This document shows, in pieces, positions 11,780 through 26,001 of a DNA stretch of 64,000 nt. How positions within the stretch are numbered: position 1 is the stretch's first letter; every line of letters starts with the position of its first letter. A model generated the notes under the pieces. It made no database searches and was not told the DNA's origin. It saw nothing but the letters and a program-made list of their open reading frames with translations. Where the stretch lies: contig JAHEWK010000032.1 in the NCBI GenBank assembly GCA_020740775.1, positions 186,001-250,000 on the forward strand, read 5' to 3'. This DNA comes from Ilyonectria destructans (taxonomy: Eukaryota; Ascomycota; Sordariomycetes; Hypocreales; Nectriaceae). The position numbers and the translations under genes are program-made.

Positions 11780-12155
11780 TTCCCACCATTGGGGAACGGG
11801 CGAATCCTCCACACGCTCTGCATGTTGGATGAAATGCTGTGATGCGTACATTGTTTTCCTTGCATGTGCGCGCCTACAGCATCCGGCATGGGGGTTGCGC
11901 CGCGGAAGCCAGTTCCGGTTCCCTCTTCATTCCCACTGGGTGGTTCTGGCTTGGCTGACTTCTGAATGATCCGCAACAAACCAAATTTCATCCTAAGCGC
12001 CTTTTCGATTGTGACGACCACAAACTCACAAATGGGAAGGATTCCTCACAAGCACGCCAAGTTGGTGCGCTTGTCCAAAAAGGGTTCAATATTGCGATGC
12101 CACAATCTCAATTGCCCCCTCGCGGGGAAAAGGAGGGGAAAGAAAGGGGGGGAGA

Positions 12156-12215
12156 GGACGGAAAGGGCGCCGCACGGACGGGAAGGGCGCCGCACGGACG
12201 GGAAGGGCGCCGCAC
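12156..12215. repeat. 3 x 20-bp GC-rich tandem repeat
   Basis: Three head-to-tail units GGACGGGAAGGGCGCCGCAC, the first differing at one base (GGACGGAAAGG). The block sits just upstream of the LINE RNase H remnant and is much richer in G+C than its surroundings. Confidence 0.85.
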
Positions 12216-12267
12216 CACGCAGGAAGACGTGGGAGAGACAAGAAGGGTGCGGGCGGTGGGACTCGCG

Positions 12268-12690
12268 GGCAAGGGCGCAGTGGATTCACGTACCTTCGCC
12301 ATTGAGGTCGACGGGCTTTCCTTGGCCGCCTACCGGTCGGGTCTGAGAAGGCAGGAAGGGTAGGCATAGGAGGCTTTGTCTGCGACACATTGAGGAACAG
12401 AGCAAACGATGTGGTGGCCAGATACTCCATCATGATTGGCTCGAGAGAAGAACAGAACGCATACACAGCAGAGCTGGAAGCAATATCGATGGCGCTGAGA
12501 TGCATGCCGGATGGACTTCATCATCGACAATTGACCTTTATGACGAGCAACCGATCAGCATTGGAAGTCATCGCGCAGCCGCGACAGCAAGCGGGCCAAT
12601 GCACCATTCGAGAGATCCACAACCACGCCGAACGACTCCAAAAGAGAGGCAACACCGTCATGCTGTGGGTCCCGTCCGATTTGCTTCCTG
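12268..12690 (+). pseudogene. LINE (Tad-like) RNase H domain remnant
   Basis: The frame around 12330-12690 reads KAGRVGIGGFVCDTLRNRAN, then IGSREEQNAYTAELEAISMA, then SNRSALEVIAQPRQQAGQCT and RGNTVMLWVPSD. This is the order of the RNase H domain found at the end of fungal non-LTR retrotransposon ORF2, with the E of AELEAI at the expected place. Just upstream in another frame, WIHVPSPLRSTGFPWPPT resembles the linker before that domain, so a frameshift or small deletion removed the start of RNase H. The reverse transcriptase is absent and similarity stops abruptly near 12690. It is a short dead fragment. Confidence 0.7.
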
Positions 12691-12699
12691 ATTGGACAT

Positions 12700-13633
12700 C
12701 TCCTCAAATAAATCCCTCAAATGTGAGGCCCACCTCAGCTCACCGGTTACGACGAGCATCTCCGTGTGGTGCAATAGTGAATATTTTATAGAGGGCTCAA
12801 CCTGGTTGGCTCAAATCCCCAGGCAGAATTACATCCCAAATTACATCCCAGCGCAGCTGAGGAAATCGCATTTGCGCGTTACGCAAATCCGCCGCTGACA
12901 ACCAAGCATAAATGCTGGTTACTCCTCCGCCTTCTTCACTTCCATTTTCTTTCTCCTAGATTCCATACAACCCCTCGAAGCCGCACCTGAAGGCGGGCTC
13001 TTCTTTCACTCAAAACATCGCAACCCTCTTTGCTGCTTAGCCTGACAACCCTGGTTCAGTGGTTTCATGCTACATCGTGAGCAGCAAAACCTCAAAATCA
13101 ACGTAAAGACTGCCCTACCAGCCTCTCACGTGAGTTTGAGCACTCATTGAGTCCAAGCAAATCCCTGGATGCTAAATAAAAGTCAGGGCGACAACTCGAC
13201 TTAACGCAACTCTCGTCCTGTTTCCAGTCTGTCCATTTGTGGCCCTGGGTGCGTGATTACTCACCGCAGGACGAGGTTTCGTATCCCTTCCGTGAGGCTG
13301 CAACGTAAGGCAGATAACGGCCACACCTGCTCGCCATTGCCGACCACTTTCCTCCTCATCGCCCCCCCGGCTACTCGCTGGGCGAACCACATTTCTCGGC
13401 AGGCGAACAGGCCTTATTTACAGTCTTTCCTTCCTACTCACGGGAACACGATAGTCTGAGTGGTGGCCAAGACCTACTACTCCCAACGAACCCCCCTCGA
13501 CTTTAAAAGGACCATTTTCAGAAAAACCGGACCCCTAGAGCTCTTCAAAGTTGTTACCCTTTGAATTCTTTTGACGACTTTCAACGCGACCGCGACGCTT
13601 GAGTGACTGCAGGGTCTTCTCGGCCTTGACACT
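12700..13633. other. intergenic, no gene recognised
   Basis: Contains no recognisable coding sequence. The last part, up to the ATG at 13634, would serve as promoter and leader for the C2H2 gene if that start is correct. Confidence 0.4.
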
Positions 13634-16129
13634 ATGTCTGAAAGTATCTTAGATCCCTCTAATTTGTACACCGACCATGCTGGTATCTTCGATCCATCTA
13701 ATTTGTACACCGACCATGGTGCGACTCATTTCAGCACTTTCTCCCTCGATCCGGATTTTGCCCCTGTGAGTCAGTGAATTCTCATGTAATTTTCACGAAT
13801 CATGTGAGACGCTCCGTGGCAATGCTCCGTGGCAATGCTCCTTGGCAATGCTCCGTGGCAATGGTCGAGCCAGACACACTCTGGCATTCTCCATAGTGAG
13901 TGAGCAGACAAATTTTGTGATGCTCCTCCTACTTTGAAAGTCGCGATAGCATAGAGATTTTCTCTGCATCCATATAGAACTTTCTCGGCTTTGAGCAAGT
14001 CCCAAATCATTCTGCTCAGCCTTATTATTGTTCGAGTAATGAGTCGATGTATTGTGGATACTCTGCGCTCCAAATTCCCATCCACAGATCGTCCACGCAT
14101 TCTGGATATCAACTTCCTGTATCCTGATTCATGGACAACACGACGAAATTCGCAACTATCCACATGTCGGGGGTTATTGTTGCAAGATAATTCTTGCCGC
14201 AATCAACTGTTGTCTATCGACAATTACACTCCATCATACACCGCCTTTGAGGGCGAAACTTCGTAAGTTCATATCTCCCATAAAAGCCACCGGGAGAATT
14301 TTTTTAACGAGGCCCGAATCTAGACTCGTCGAGAAATTGGAAAGCTTCTAGCCATGAGGGTCTGGTATGGCTAGAATGCAATAAAAGATGCAAACGACAA
14401 AAAATCCTCTACGAAAGTGGGATTTTTATTAAGACAGAATTACATACCGGTACCTGGGAGCCGACAAAGGTATTGCCTAATTTGAAACCTGACAACTACC
14501 GTGCTGTCATGGATATGACTAACTAGTACCCTTGTGCCTACTTAGCTCGCTTCTAGGTTACGATCCAGTGCCGCAATTCGGAGGGCTGGTTGCGTTTTAT
14601 TGGCAACATTGCGAGTGACCTTTGCGTGCCCGCTCAATCAACGCTGTAACGAAACTTCAGCGCCCTCCTAAGCATCAACGACGCCGTCCTGATGGCCATC
14701 CAAAGACAATCGGCATAATCGCTTAACACTCAGAATGCCGTCGCTTAGCTTCCCACGGTACATCCCATTCTATATTGCAGTCTTTGTTGAATGTTTGGGG
14801 CTAACGGTGTATTTGGCAAAGGAGCCAAACTAAATCTAGGCCAATCCTGTATTGAGCATTAGCGGAATGCGCATTCACTTTTGTTATATGCCTATTCGGT
14901 AATGCGATACAACACCCAAGATGGACTCGTGGTACAAGCGCAGCGACGTGAATGTTGGGATTGTCATTATACTGCCTATTTTTAACGATGACACCCAGCT
15001 TTTTCGACCTTGCGAAAAACGGCTAGCGTTGGGAAAGATGGATTAAGGCGTCGACCACAATTGCAATTTGATTTCGGTGATACTAACCTAAGCTTGAAAA
15101 CAGCATATGACGATCGAATTTGGCTCCCAAATCGGCGGTTACACCGAGATGGGCGAGGGAGAGAGCTCTAGCAATGGCAATCTTACCTTCATGACCGGGT
15201 ATGTCTTGAACTCTTACAAGGCTGCGCGGTGGCAATCATACGTTGCTCCAAAACTAATGATGCTAGATCTATGACCGGTGCGACCGGTGATAACACCCAG
15301 GAATCTCATAGTGTTCTAGGCTGCAATCCCACAAATGCGGCGGCGGAGACGGCCACAAACGAATGGTCAAAGAGATTTGCGTGCCCCTATTTCAAGCACG
15401 ACCCAAGGAAGTTCAGAGATTGGAGGACTTGCGTTGGACCAGGATTTCAAACGATCCACAGACTCAAGTAGGCTTTTTGTTGGAGAAATCATATTCAGTT
15501 GGAATGTTAACTTTATTTCAGGGAACACTTGTATCGCAAGCACTCCCCGTCTCCGAATCTCTGCAGCCGTTGCTTGGTGTCCTACAAGAACCCCTCTGAG
15601 CTTTTGGAGCACCAGCGTTCCCCCGAAGCCTGCCGAGTCAAGTCCGAGAGCAATGGCGGCGGCAAAATGACTCCGGCACAGCGGTCCAAGTTGCGCACGA
15701 AGAAGAGAGACAACTCCCTCTCAACGGAAGAGGAGAAGTGGGGTGCAATTTACCGCATCCTCTTCCCAGGAATTGCCAGAGCCAGTATTCCATCTCCATG
15801 TAGGTTGCTCCTCTTTTGAGCGAAGCGCAGGCGAGCCGCACAAACGAGAAGTTTTGATTGACATGGACATAGATTACCTGGATGAAGACGAGCTGCATGA
15901 CGCGTCTGGACCGGCCGCGTCCTCGGGTAACCGAGCCTTCTCGCAGCACTACGAGGAGTTTCTCAACAACTACCCTCCCCATGATCTGGTGGAAGAGTTT
16001 AAGGAGGAGTTTCGACGTATCATTACATCCGCAGGGGATGTGAACGATCAGGTGGAGAAGATGTCTAATATTGCTTGGAGGCTGCCAATTTCGACCTTCA
16101 GACGCTATGTTCAGGTTTCTAATTCGTAA
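13634..16129 (+). CDS. fungal C2H2-type zinc-finger domain protein with a long first intron
   Basis: Exon order as read: 13634-13765 (ATG; MSESILDPSNLYTDH, with the DPSNLYTDH unit repeated), 15104-15198, 15267-15467, 15522 to about 15800, then the final part ending TAA at 16129. The core RFACPYFKHDPRKFRDWRTC, HRLKEHLYRKH, LCSRCLVSYK and EEKWGAIYRILFPG is the signature of a large family of ascomycete C2H2 proteins of unknown function. Introns at 15199-15266 and 15468-15521 keep phase. Intron 1 (13766-15103, 1,338 nt) has GTGAGT, the branch site TACTAAC and CAG but is far longer than its neighbours, so it may contain an inserted element or a missed exon, for example a frame at 14038-14262 followed by GTAAGT. 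Near 15800 the frame changes across only 31 nt of GT-AG sequence, so a short indel is as likely as an intron. Confidence 0.65.
13811..13862. repeat. 4 x 13-bp tandem repeat inside intron 1
   Basis: Four consecutive units GCTCCGTGGCAAT, the third with CCTTGG in place of CCGTGG. It lies just after the GTGAGT donor of the first intron of the C2H2 gene. Confidence 0.85.
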
Positions 16130-16586
16130 TGCAGTTATCAGCCTCCAGCCAGGAATTTAAGAGGCAGATAGATTGTAACGGGTGATCGGATTAAGGAATG
16201 TTTTGTTTTGTTAGTTTTGGGATATTGGAATTGCAGGCTTTCCCAGATGATAGTCTTTTCAACATTTGGGTACATATGCTGTCCGTCTGTAGTCCTAACA
16301 CTCAATGATTGCGTCGGCACTATAACTGACAATTAATTTTATATGTGAAGCCACAGTGATGCTAGCAGGATATAGAGTAGGGATGATTAACTTGGGGGTA
16401 GGGTGCTGATGATTCCTATTTCTCACTCTAAAGGGCTTTAGTAAGTCTGAAAAGTTGCTAGGTGAGTGTATGCTATTATGCGATACTAAATCTATAGTAT
16501 TTATTTATTATACTCTTTTATAGAATGAGGTGGCATATTATATCCACTTTCGGAAATTCTCAAAAGCCGTTACATTATTATATAGA

Positions 16587-16691
16587 GTTTAGTTTTGACT
16601 GCGAAAATCGAATGTGGTTTAGTTTTGACTGCGAAAATCGAATGCGGTTTAGTTTTGACTGCGAAAATCGAATACGGTTTAGTTTTGACTG
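16587..16691. repeat. 3.5 x 30-bp tandem repeat
   Basis: The unit starts GTTTAGTTTTGACTGCGAAA and repeats at 16587, 16617 and 16647 with a partial fourth copy at 16677. Units differ only at their last few bases (ATGTG, ATGCG, ATACG). It lies between two convergent genes in a 650-base stretch (16130-16786) where nothing else is seen. Confidence 0.9.
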
Positions 16692-16786
16692 TAGAATTCT
16701 GATTGGTTACGAGACACAGAGTCGACGACGAGGTCAACAACTTGCAAGACGAATACAACGACAATAAGAAAGAAAGATTTATCAAT

Positions 16787-17666
16787 CTATGGGCAGGATG
16801 AGTTAAAAGACCCTATTATATGCTTAGATTTTATGCTTAGCAATTTTACTATACATTCAGCTTCTAGTTTGAGTCGGTTAATATACGATAGTTCCTCTGG
16901 CCCCTGTCCCTGCATCCCCCAATCATCGTCATCTCCGTTGTTGGACCGGTCGCTGTCATCTTCTATGTCGTCGTGATACATCGGTGTGATGAGAGTTTCC
17001 TGCTCGAGATTCGCTATTTCTTCAGTGACTTCGATCTCGATGTTCGCGCCATAGTCATACGCATGGAAGGCAGGTTGATGGTCCAGCCAGAAACTGTCGC
17101 CAGCGTCGGAAAGCTTTTCGACAAGTCCATCCCAGCCTTCCATGAAGCGAGTCTGAAATATGACCCATTTATCAAACGCGATCATTTGTGTATCCGTGCC
17201 TCCGAGGGCCCATCTCGGCTCGATCCCTTCGCCGAGAAGCTCTCCGCGGAGGAAGATGTCTTTGATGTATGATGCAAGCACTACAGCACGACCGTGTGCG
17301 AGGGCAGTCCTTGTTTGTGTCGCATCAGGCCGTCGATGTGGATTACTGTTTGGGCCATCACCGGAAACCCTCTGAATCGGGTGCATCACAATGAATTAGG
17401 CCTCTCGAGTAGCGCCGGTGGCGATGCGGAAGGTACGGTTGCCTAGGTCGAAATTGATCCCCTGTACGTGCTTCGCACTATATGGCGCGTGCCAGTGCCG
17501 TAGGGATATGGTGATGTTGTCGAAGAAATGACTGGACCGACAGATCGGTCGACGTGGCCGGCCGACGATACTGACGAAGTCGAGTCGGAAAACAGGGTAG
17601 TATGCATCGTCTTCGCTCGCCGCTTTCGATCCTGTCTTCTTGCTCCCGTGGTCTAGGGCGATTCGA
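16787..17666 (-). pseudogene. unrecognised ORF downstream of the large gene, with one in-frame stop
   Basis: The minus-strand frame is coherent from about 17666 to its stop at 16787. It reads DDAYYPVFRLDFVSIVGRP, NFDLGNRTFRIATGATREA, then a TAA at 17399-17401, then MHPIQRVSGDG, LASYIKDIFLRGELLGEG and WVIFQTRFMEGWDGLVEKL, ending in an acidic tail with DDIEDDSDRSNNGDDDDW. The single TAA may be a CAA-to-TAA change; alternatively translation starts at the ATG at 17389 and makes 200 residues. It follows the large gene's stop (17718) by about 50 bases on the same strand. I do not recognise the family and see no catalytic motif. Confidence 0.5.
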
Positions 17667-17717
17667 CATCATACCGGTAGGAGATTAGGAGCGTACTCTA
17701 GACAACATATGAAGCTC

Positions 17718-22418
<4,701 letters not shown>

Positions 22419-22493
22419 GATCTCAGGGCGCGAAGGATCTCGAGAGGATACGGCAGAACAAATCGCACGCTCCCGGATTGGTAGGTTCGTCAA

Positions 22494-24232
22494 GGCTTTC
22501 TCTCTCTCCCTCTGCTTCCGACGGTGTTTTGGTCATCTTCACTTTTGATCTCCCTCTACGCGTCGGTGCGACGCGTATTCTTTAATATACCTGGTAAAGG
22601 GGCGAGCTTAATTTCGAGACTCAATACATAATTGGATGGGCTGACAGGGTTGAGAAACGATTACTGGTTTCAGAGAGACGGAAGCGCCTGTTGAGAGTTT
22701 GCGAGCTGATGAAGAAAAAGCAAATAAGAGCTCAACCCGGCACTTGTTATCTCAGGGCCGCCAGGTAAAATACGGCGATCTAGGGTAGGAGCAAAGAACA
22801 ATCGCGACAAGCGATCGCGGTGGAAAAGTAAACTCGGTGACGAAGGATACATGATAATCTCTTAATGAACCAAGTGGCCCCTTAAAATCATATGTATTGC
22901 ATCTTGAATTCATGCTATGTAGGGTGATAAACTCTAGGTTGTGCGCAATACAATGATGTCTGCAACTACTATCCGGTCCAAGCCATGCTATCATTGGCTA
23001 AAGTCATCGGTGTATCGAACTGCCCCTGTTCATACTCAGTTCAGCTAGCTGTTTCGGGAAACCACTGTGGATCCAACAAGGATACCGTCCGGTCCAAGCC
23101 CTCCTTTCATTGGTTTGAGCTCTAGACCAAGCGACCAGGGTGTAACGATATTTCGTAAGCAGCCTCTGAGCTCAGACCATGCTTTCGTCTCGACACCGAG
23201 TTAGATGCTTTCTTTTGCGTGTTTTTTAGCCAACGATAAATAAAAAATGGCTTTATGGAGATTGATCAATCAATTGCTTTCTTCTCTATCGTTTTATATA
23301 CATATCGCTAGATGCATCGTTGTGGTTGAATTTTGACAAAATAAAATGCCTCTGTCGACTACCCGCGCGAATTCCATCAAGTCCCCCAGGACTCAAGCCT
23401 GGGGGGAGCCCGATTTGCATGTCCTATATGGAAGGGGCAAGGCGAATGGCGGTCCTTTGGCGGGGCCGGGGTCGGCGCGTTAATGATACGTTCCCTTTTT
23501 GGACGAAAGAGGAGGGAAACGGACTTTGATTGGGCGGCGGGGCCTCTTTGGAGGAAAAAGGTCGGTCGACTACAAACAGTAGCAGCGCGCAACCACTCAT
23601 CAGCGGTTAGCGGTTACTTCTTTATATTATGCCTCCGGCGGACAACCATACGTCAGAGGTTAGCGGTTACTGTCTATATAATTCGCCTCTGGCAGCCAGC
23701 TGTTTGTCAGAGGTCAGTTCTTATACTCCATACATAGCTCTTACAGCTATTATTAATTGTAACACCTACCTACCTAGCTTTAGCTCTATATACTTAGAAA
23801 CCCTTTGTTACTTGCATCCAATAGTTACACAACTATTTCATTATAATTAAATATCGCCTTTTTCTATAATATATACCTCTAGCAGTCAATCCTGTATCAG
23901 AGATCATCGATTCTCTACTCTACTATACTCTACTTTACCGCTATTTAACCCTCACTTTATATTTACCCTTTACATAGCCCTTCCTCTTATTATTATCCCT
24001 TATAACTCATTCTCTTCTCTTATATCTTCTCTTATACAACCCTATCAATATTATAACTCACTAGTCTAAACCCTATCCATTTTATTTAACCCTGGAAATC
24101 CCAATAACGTAACTCTCAACATCATACCCTACACCCTTCTCTCAACAACTCCAAGCCCGACTCCGTTCATGCATCTATCAGGTTATAAACGTCAAAACCT
24201 TCAACCTCGCCTCCTACCATTTCTATACCTCG
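22494..24232. other. intergenic, AT-rich in its right half
   Basis: No gene recognised. At about 23595-23715 there are three loose copies of a motif with GTCAGAGGTTAGCGGTTAC, spaced about 55 bases. From about 23740 to 24200 the sequence becomes pyrimidine- and AT-rich, as in decayed DNA. The left part should include the promoter of the large minus-strand gene. Confidence 0.4.
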
Positions 24233-24874
24233 TCAGTATGTCATATCCAACCAGTTATATAACCAAACGAATGCAAACATACCCCCATAGTCATAATCAA
24301 CCTGCTCGCTAACATTCTGGCCCACACAAATCTTTTCCATATCCGCATATACTATCCGATCATCTGCCATCGGAGTAGAAGGAAAGCATTCTGCCCTGCC
24401 ACCCCCGTCATTGGCCAGGTAGCCAGCGAGGCCTTTCTGCTCAACAACCTGCTCCAAACCTGATATACTCCCCTCGTCGGAATCTTGTATTTCAGACCAC
24501 CATCCCCGAAACTCTGCAAAGTTGTCCCTTGGCTTAAGCTTGCCTAACCACGTGGGTTTAGCAACCAGCATAATCAGCAAACACAGCACAGGGTTAGCTC
24601 TCCATGCGTCCCCTATGTGCTGCATTGCCCATTTTCTTTTCGTGTAGTCGCATGTTGACCTCAGCCAATCCTTCCATCCTCGTATTTCCGCTTCTTCTTG
24701 CCCGGATAACTCAGTGCGTCCGTCCTTAAAGCTTACTAGCTTATCCGTGATCGATCTATGCAGCCCGGGAACCGTAAGCTCCCGGGACACCGTCTGGACA
24801 ACCATCGTAATTGGCTGCGTAGGCTTTCCTGCTGAAACGTCCCAATTGACCGTGAAGATAAAGCGCGAAGTCAA
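24233..24874 (-). CDS. unrecognised protein, 5' part not found
   Basis: A minus-strand frame of about 213 codons reads FIFTVNWDVSAGKPTQPITM, AEIRGWKDWLRSTCDYTKRK and GMFAFVWLYNWLDMTY at the C terminus. It has no ATG. Upstream in frame, GCTAAC followed nine bases later by CAG looks like a branch site and acceptor near 24906, so the frame probably begins as an internal exon whose partner I cannot find. I see no known motif. Its position downstream of the RecQ-like helicase on the same strand may be chance. Confidence 0.35.
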   Translation of the reverse strand: MTSRFIFTVNWDVSAGKPTQPITMVVQTVSRELTVPGLHRSITDKLVSFKDGRTELSGQEEAEIRGWKDWLRSTCDYTKRKWAMQHIGDAWRANPVLCLLIMLVAKPTWLGKLKPRDNFAEFRGWWSEIQDSDEGSISGLEQVVEQKGLAGYLANDGGGRAECFPSTPMADDRIVYADMEKICVGQNVSEQVDYDYGGMFAFVWLYNWLDMTY

Positions 24875-24909
24875 GAAGAGAAAAGGGTTGCAGTGTTTTG
24901 AATGACCCT

Positions 24910-26001
24910 GGAGTTCACGTTAGCCTTTTGAAGTGTGTGTGTGCAACTGTAACGGTCTCAAGGTAGTGTATTGCAACTAGCTAGGCCACTCTACAGAGTA
25001 TACCAAACTTAAGGAAAGAAGAAGAAGAGAAAGAGAGTAGAGGAGGTCCATCCATAAATATACTCGTCATGGTGGCTTAAAGGTAAAAGTGGGCCACGAA
25101 AGGCCGAGGGTTCCCGAGGCCACCTACGGGCACAGCCCGTTACAGCAACTTCCCTTGAACTCACTTGAACTGAACGGAATTAGGGTGTGACCCTTGTATT
25201 GTAGTACAGCTAGTGTTCCTGGCTTAATGCCTCGTCCTACATTGCAGTCGTGTCCTGTAGACTTGTGAGACCCTGCCAAATGGAAAACCATATTGCCCCT
25301 AAAGCTAACCACAAACAATAGGATAAAACAGTATACCTTCTTACCTCTCTCTCCTTTTTCTTAGAGCCGATTATATATTAACTCTGATGTGTCAGTGCGT
25401 GCACCCTCCTCTCTACCTCATTGACAGCACCGCCAGTGGCAAAGCTTGTACTGCTGCAGTGATAGACAGGGACTAGAAGATTGTACAACGTATACGTCTT
25501 CTATACACTGCATACGCGTATGTACCTTCTGTGTCGGATATGATCCGTCGACGTTGGTTGGATGTGTCTTGGTATCCGTAGGTGAGATATGTGGGATATT
25601 GTATATGGGCATTGTGCGTGGGTGCAGGTGCGGGTGCGGGTGCTATATGGACTGTAGGAGGAGCCTTGTCCGTGGGTGTGCTATAGTTGGGGGCGTGTAA
25701 TGTATGGGTGTGTCTGTTGTGTGAGGGTGTGTGTGGTGTATCTGTTATTGCTTCTGAGGCTGACTAGTTACACCTTACAGGATGTGTGGAAATTAAACAC
25801 GACGGTAACCCTGCAGCCTGTCGGGGTAAGGTAAACAGAGACCCTCTTCCTCCCCCCCTTGGTACCTCCCTCTCCTCTCTCTCTATACTTTCCTCCCCCC
25901 CCCTCCTTCTCCTCCCCTCTCCTCTCCCCTTTCTCCTTACCCTAGAGCCTGATGTGATAATATGTATACACTATAACTTATTAAATAAATAAACTGCTAT
26001 C
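24910..26001. other. intergenic with simple-sequence tracts
   Basis: Contains a G/T-rich run at about 25600-25745 (GTGCGGGTGCGGG, GTGTGTGTGG types) and a C/T-rich run at about 25840-25940. No gene is seen. These tracts lie directly downstream of the telomere-linked-type helicase, but no (TTAGGG)n array is present. Confidence 0.45.

Noticed and set aside
11966..12505. Overlapping frames of 126-139 codons in GC-rich DNA
   Set aside because: They arise from the GC-rich 20-bp tandem repeat and low stop frequency; only the LINE RNase H part has homology-like content.
25600..25745. G/T-rich tract as a telomere array
   Set aside because: The repeats are irregular GTGCGGGTGCGGG types, not TTAGGG.
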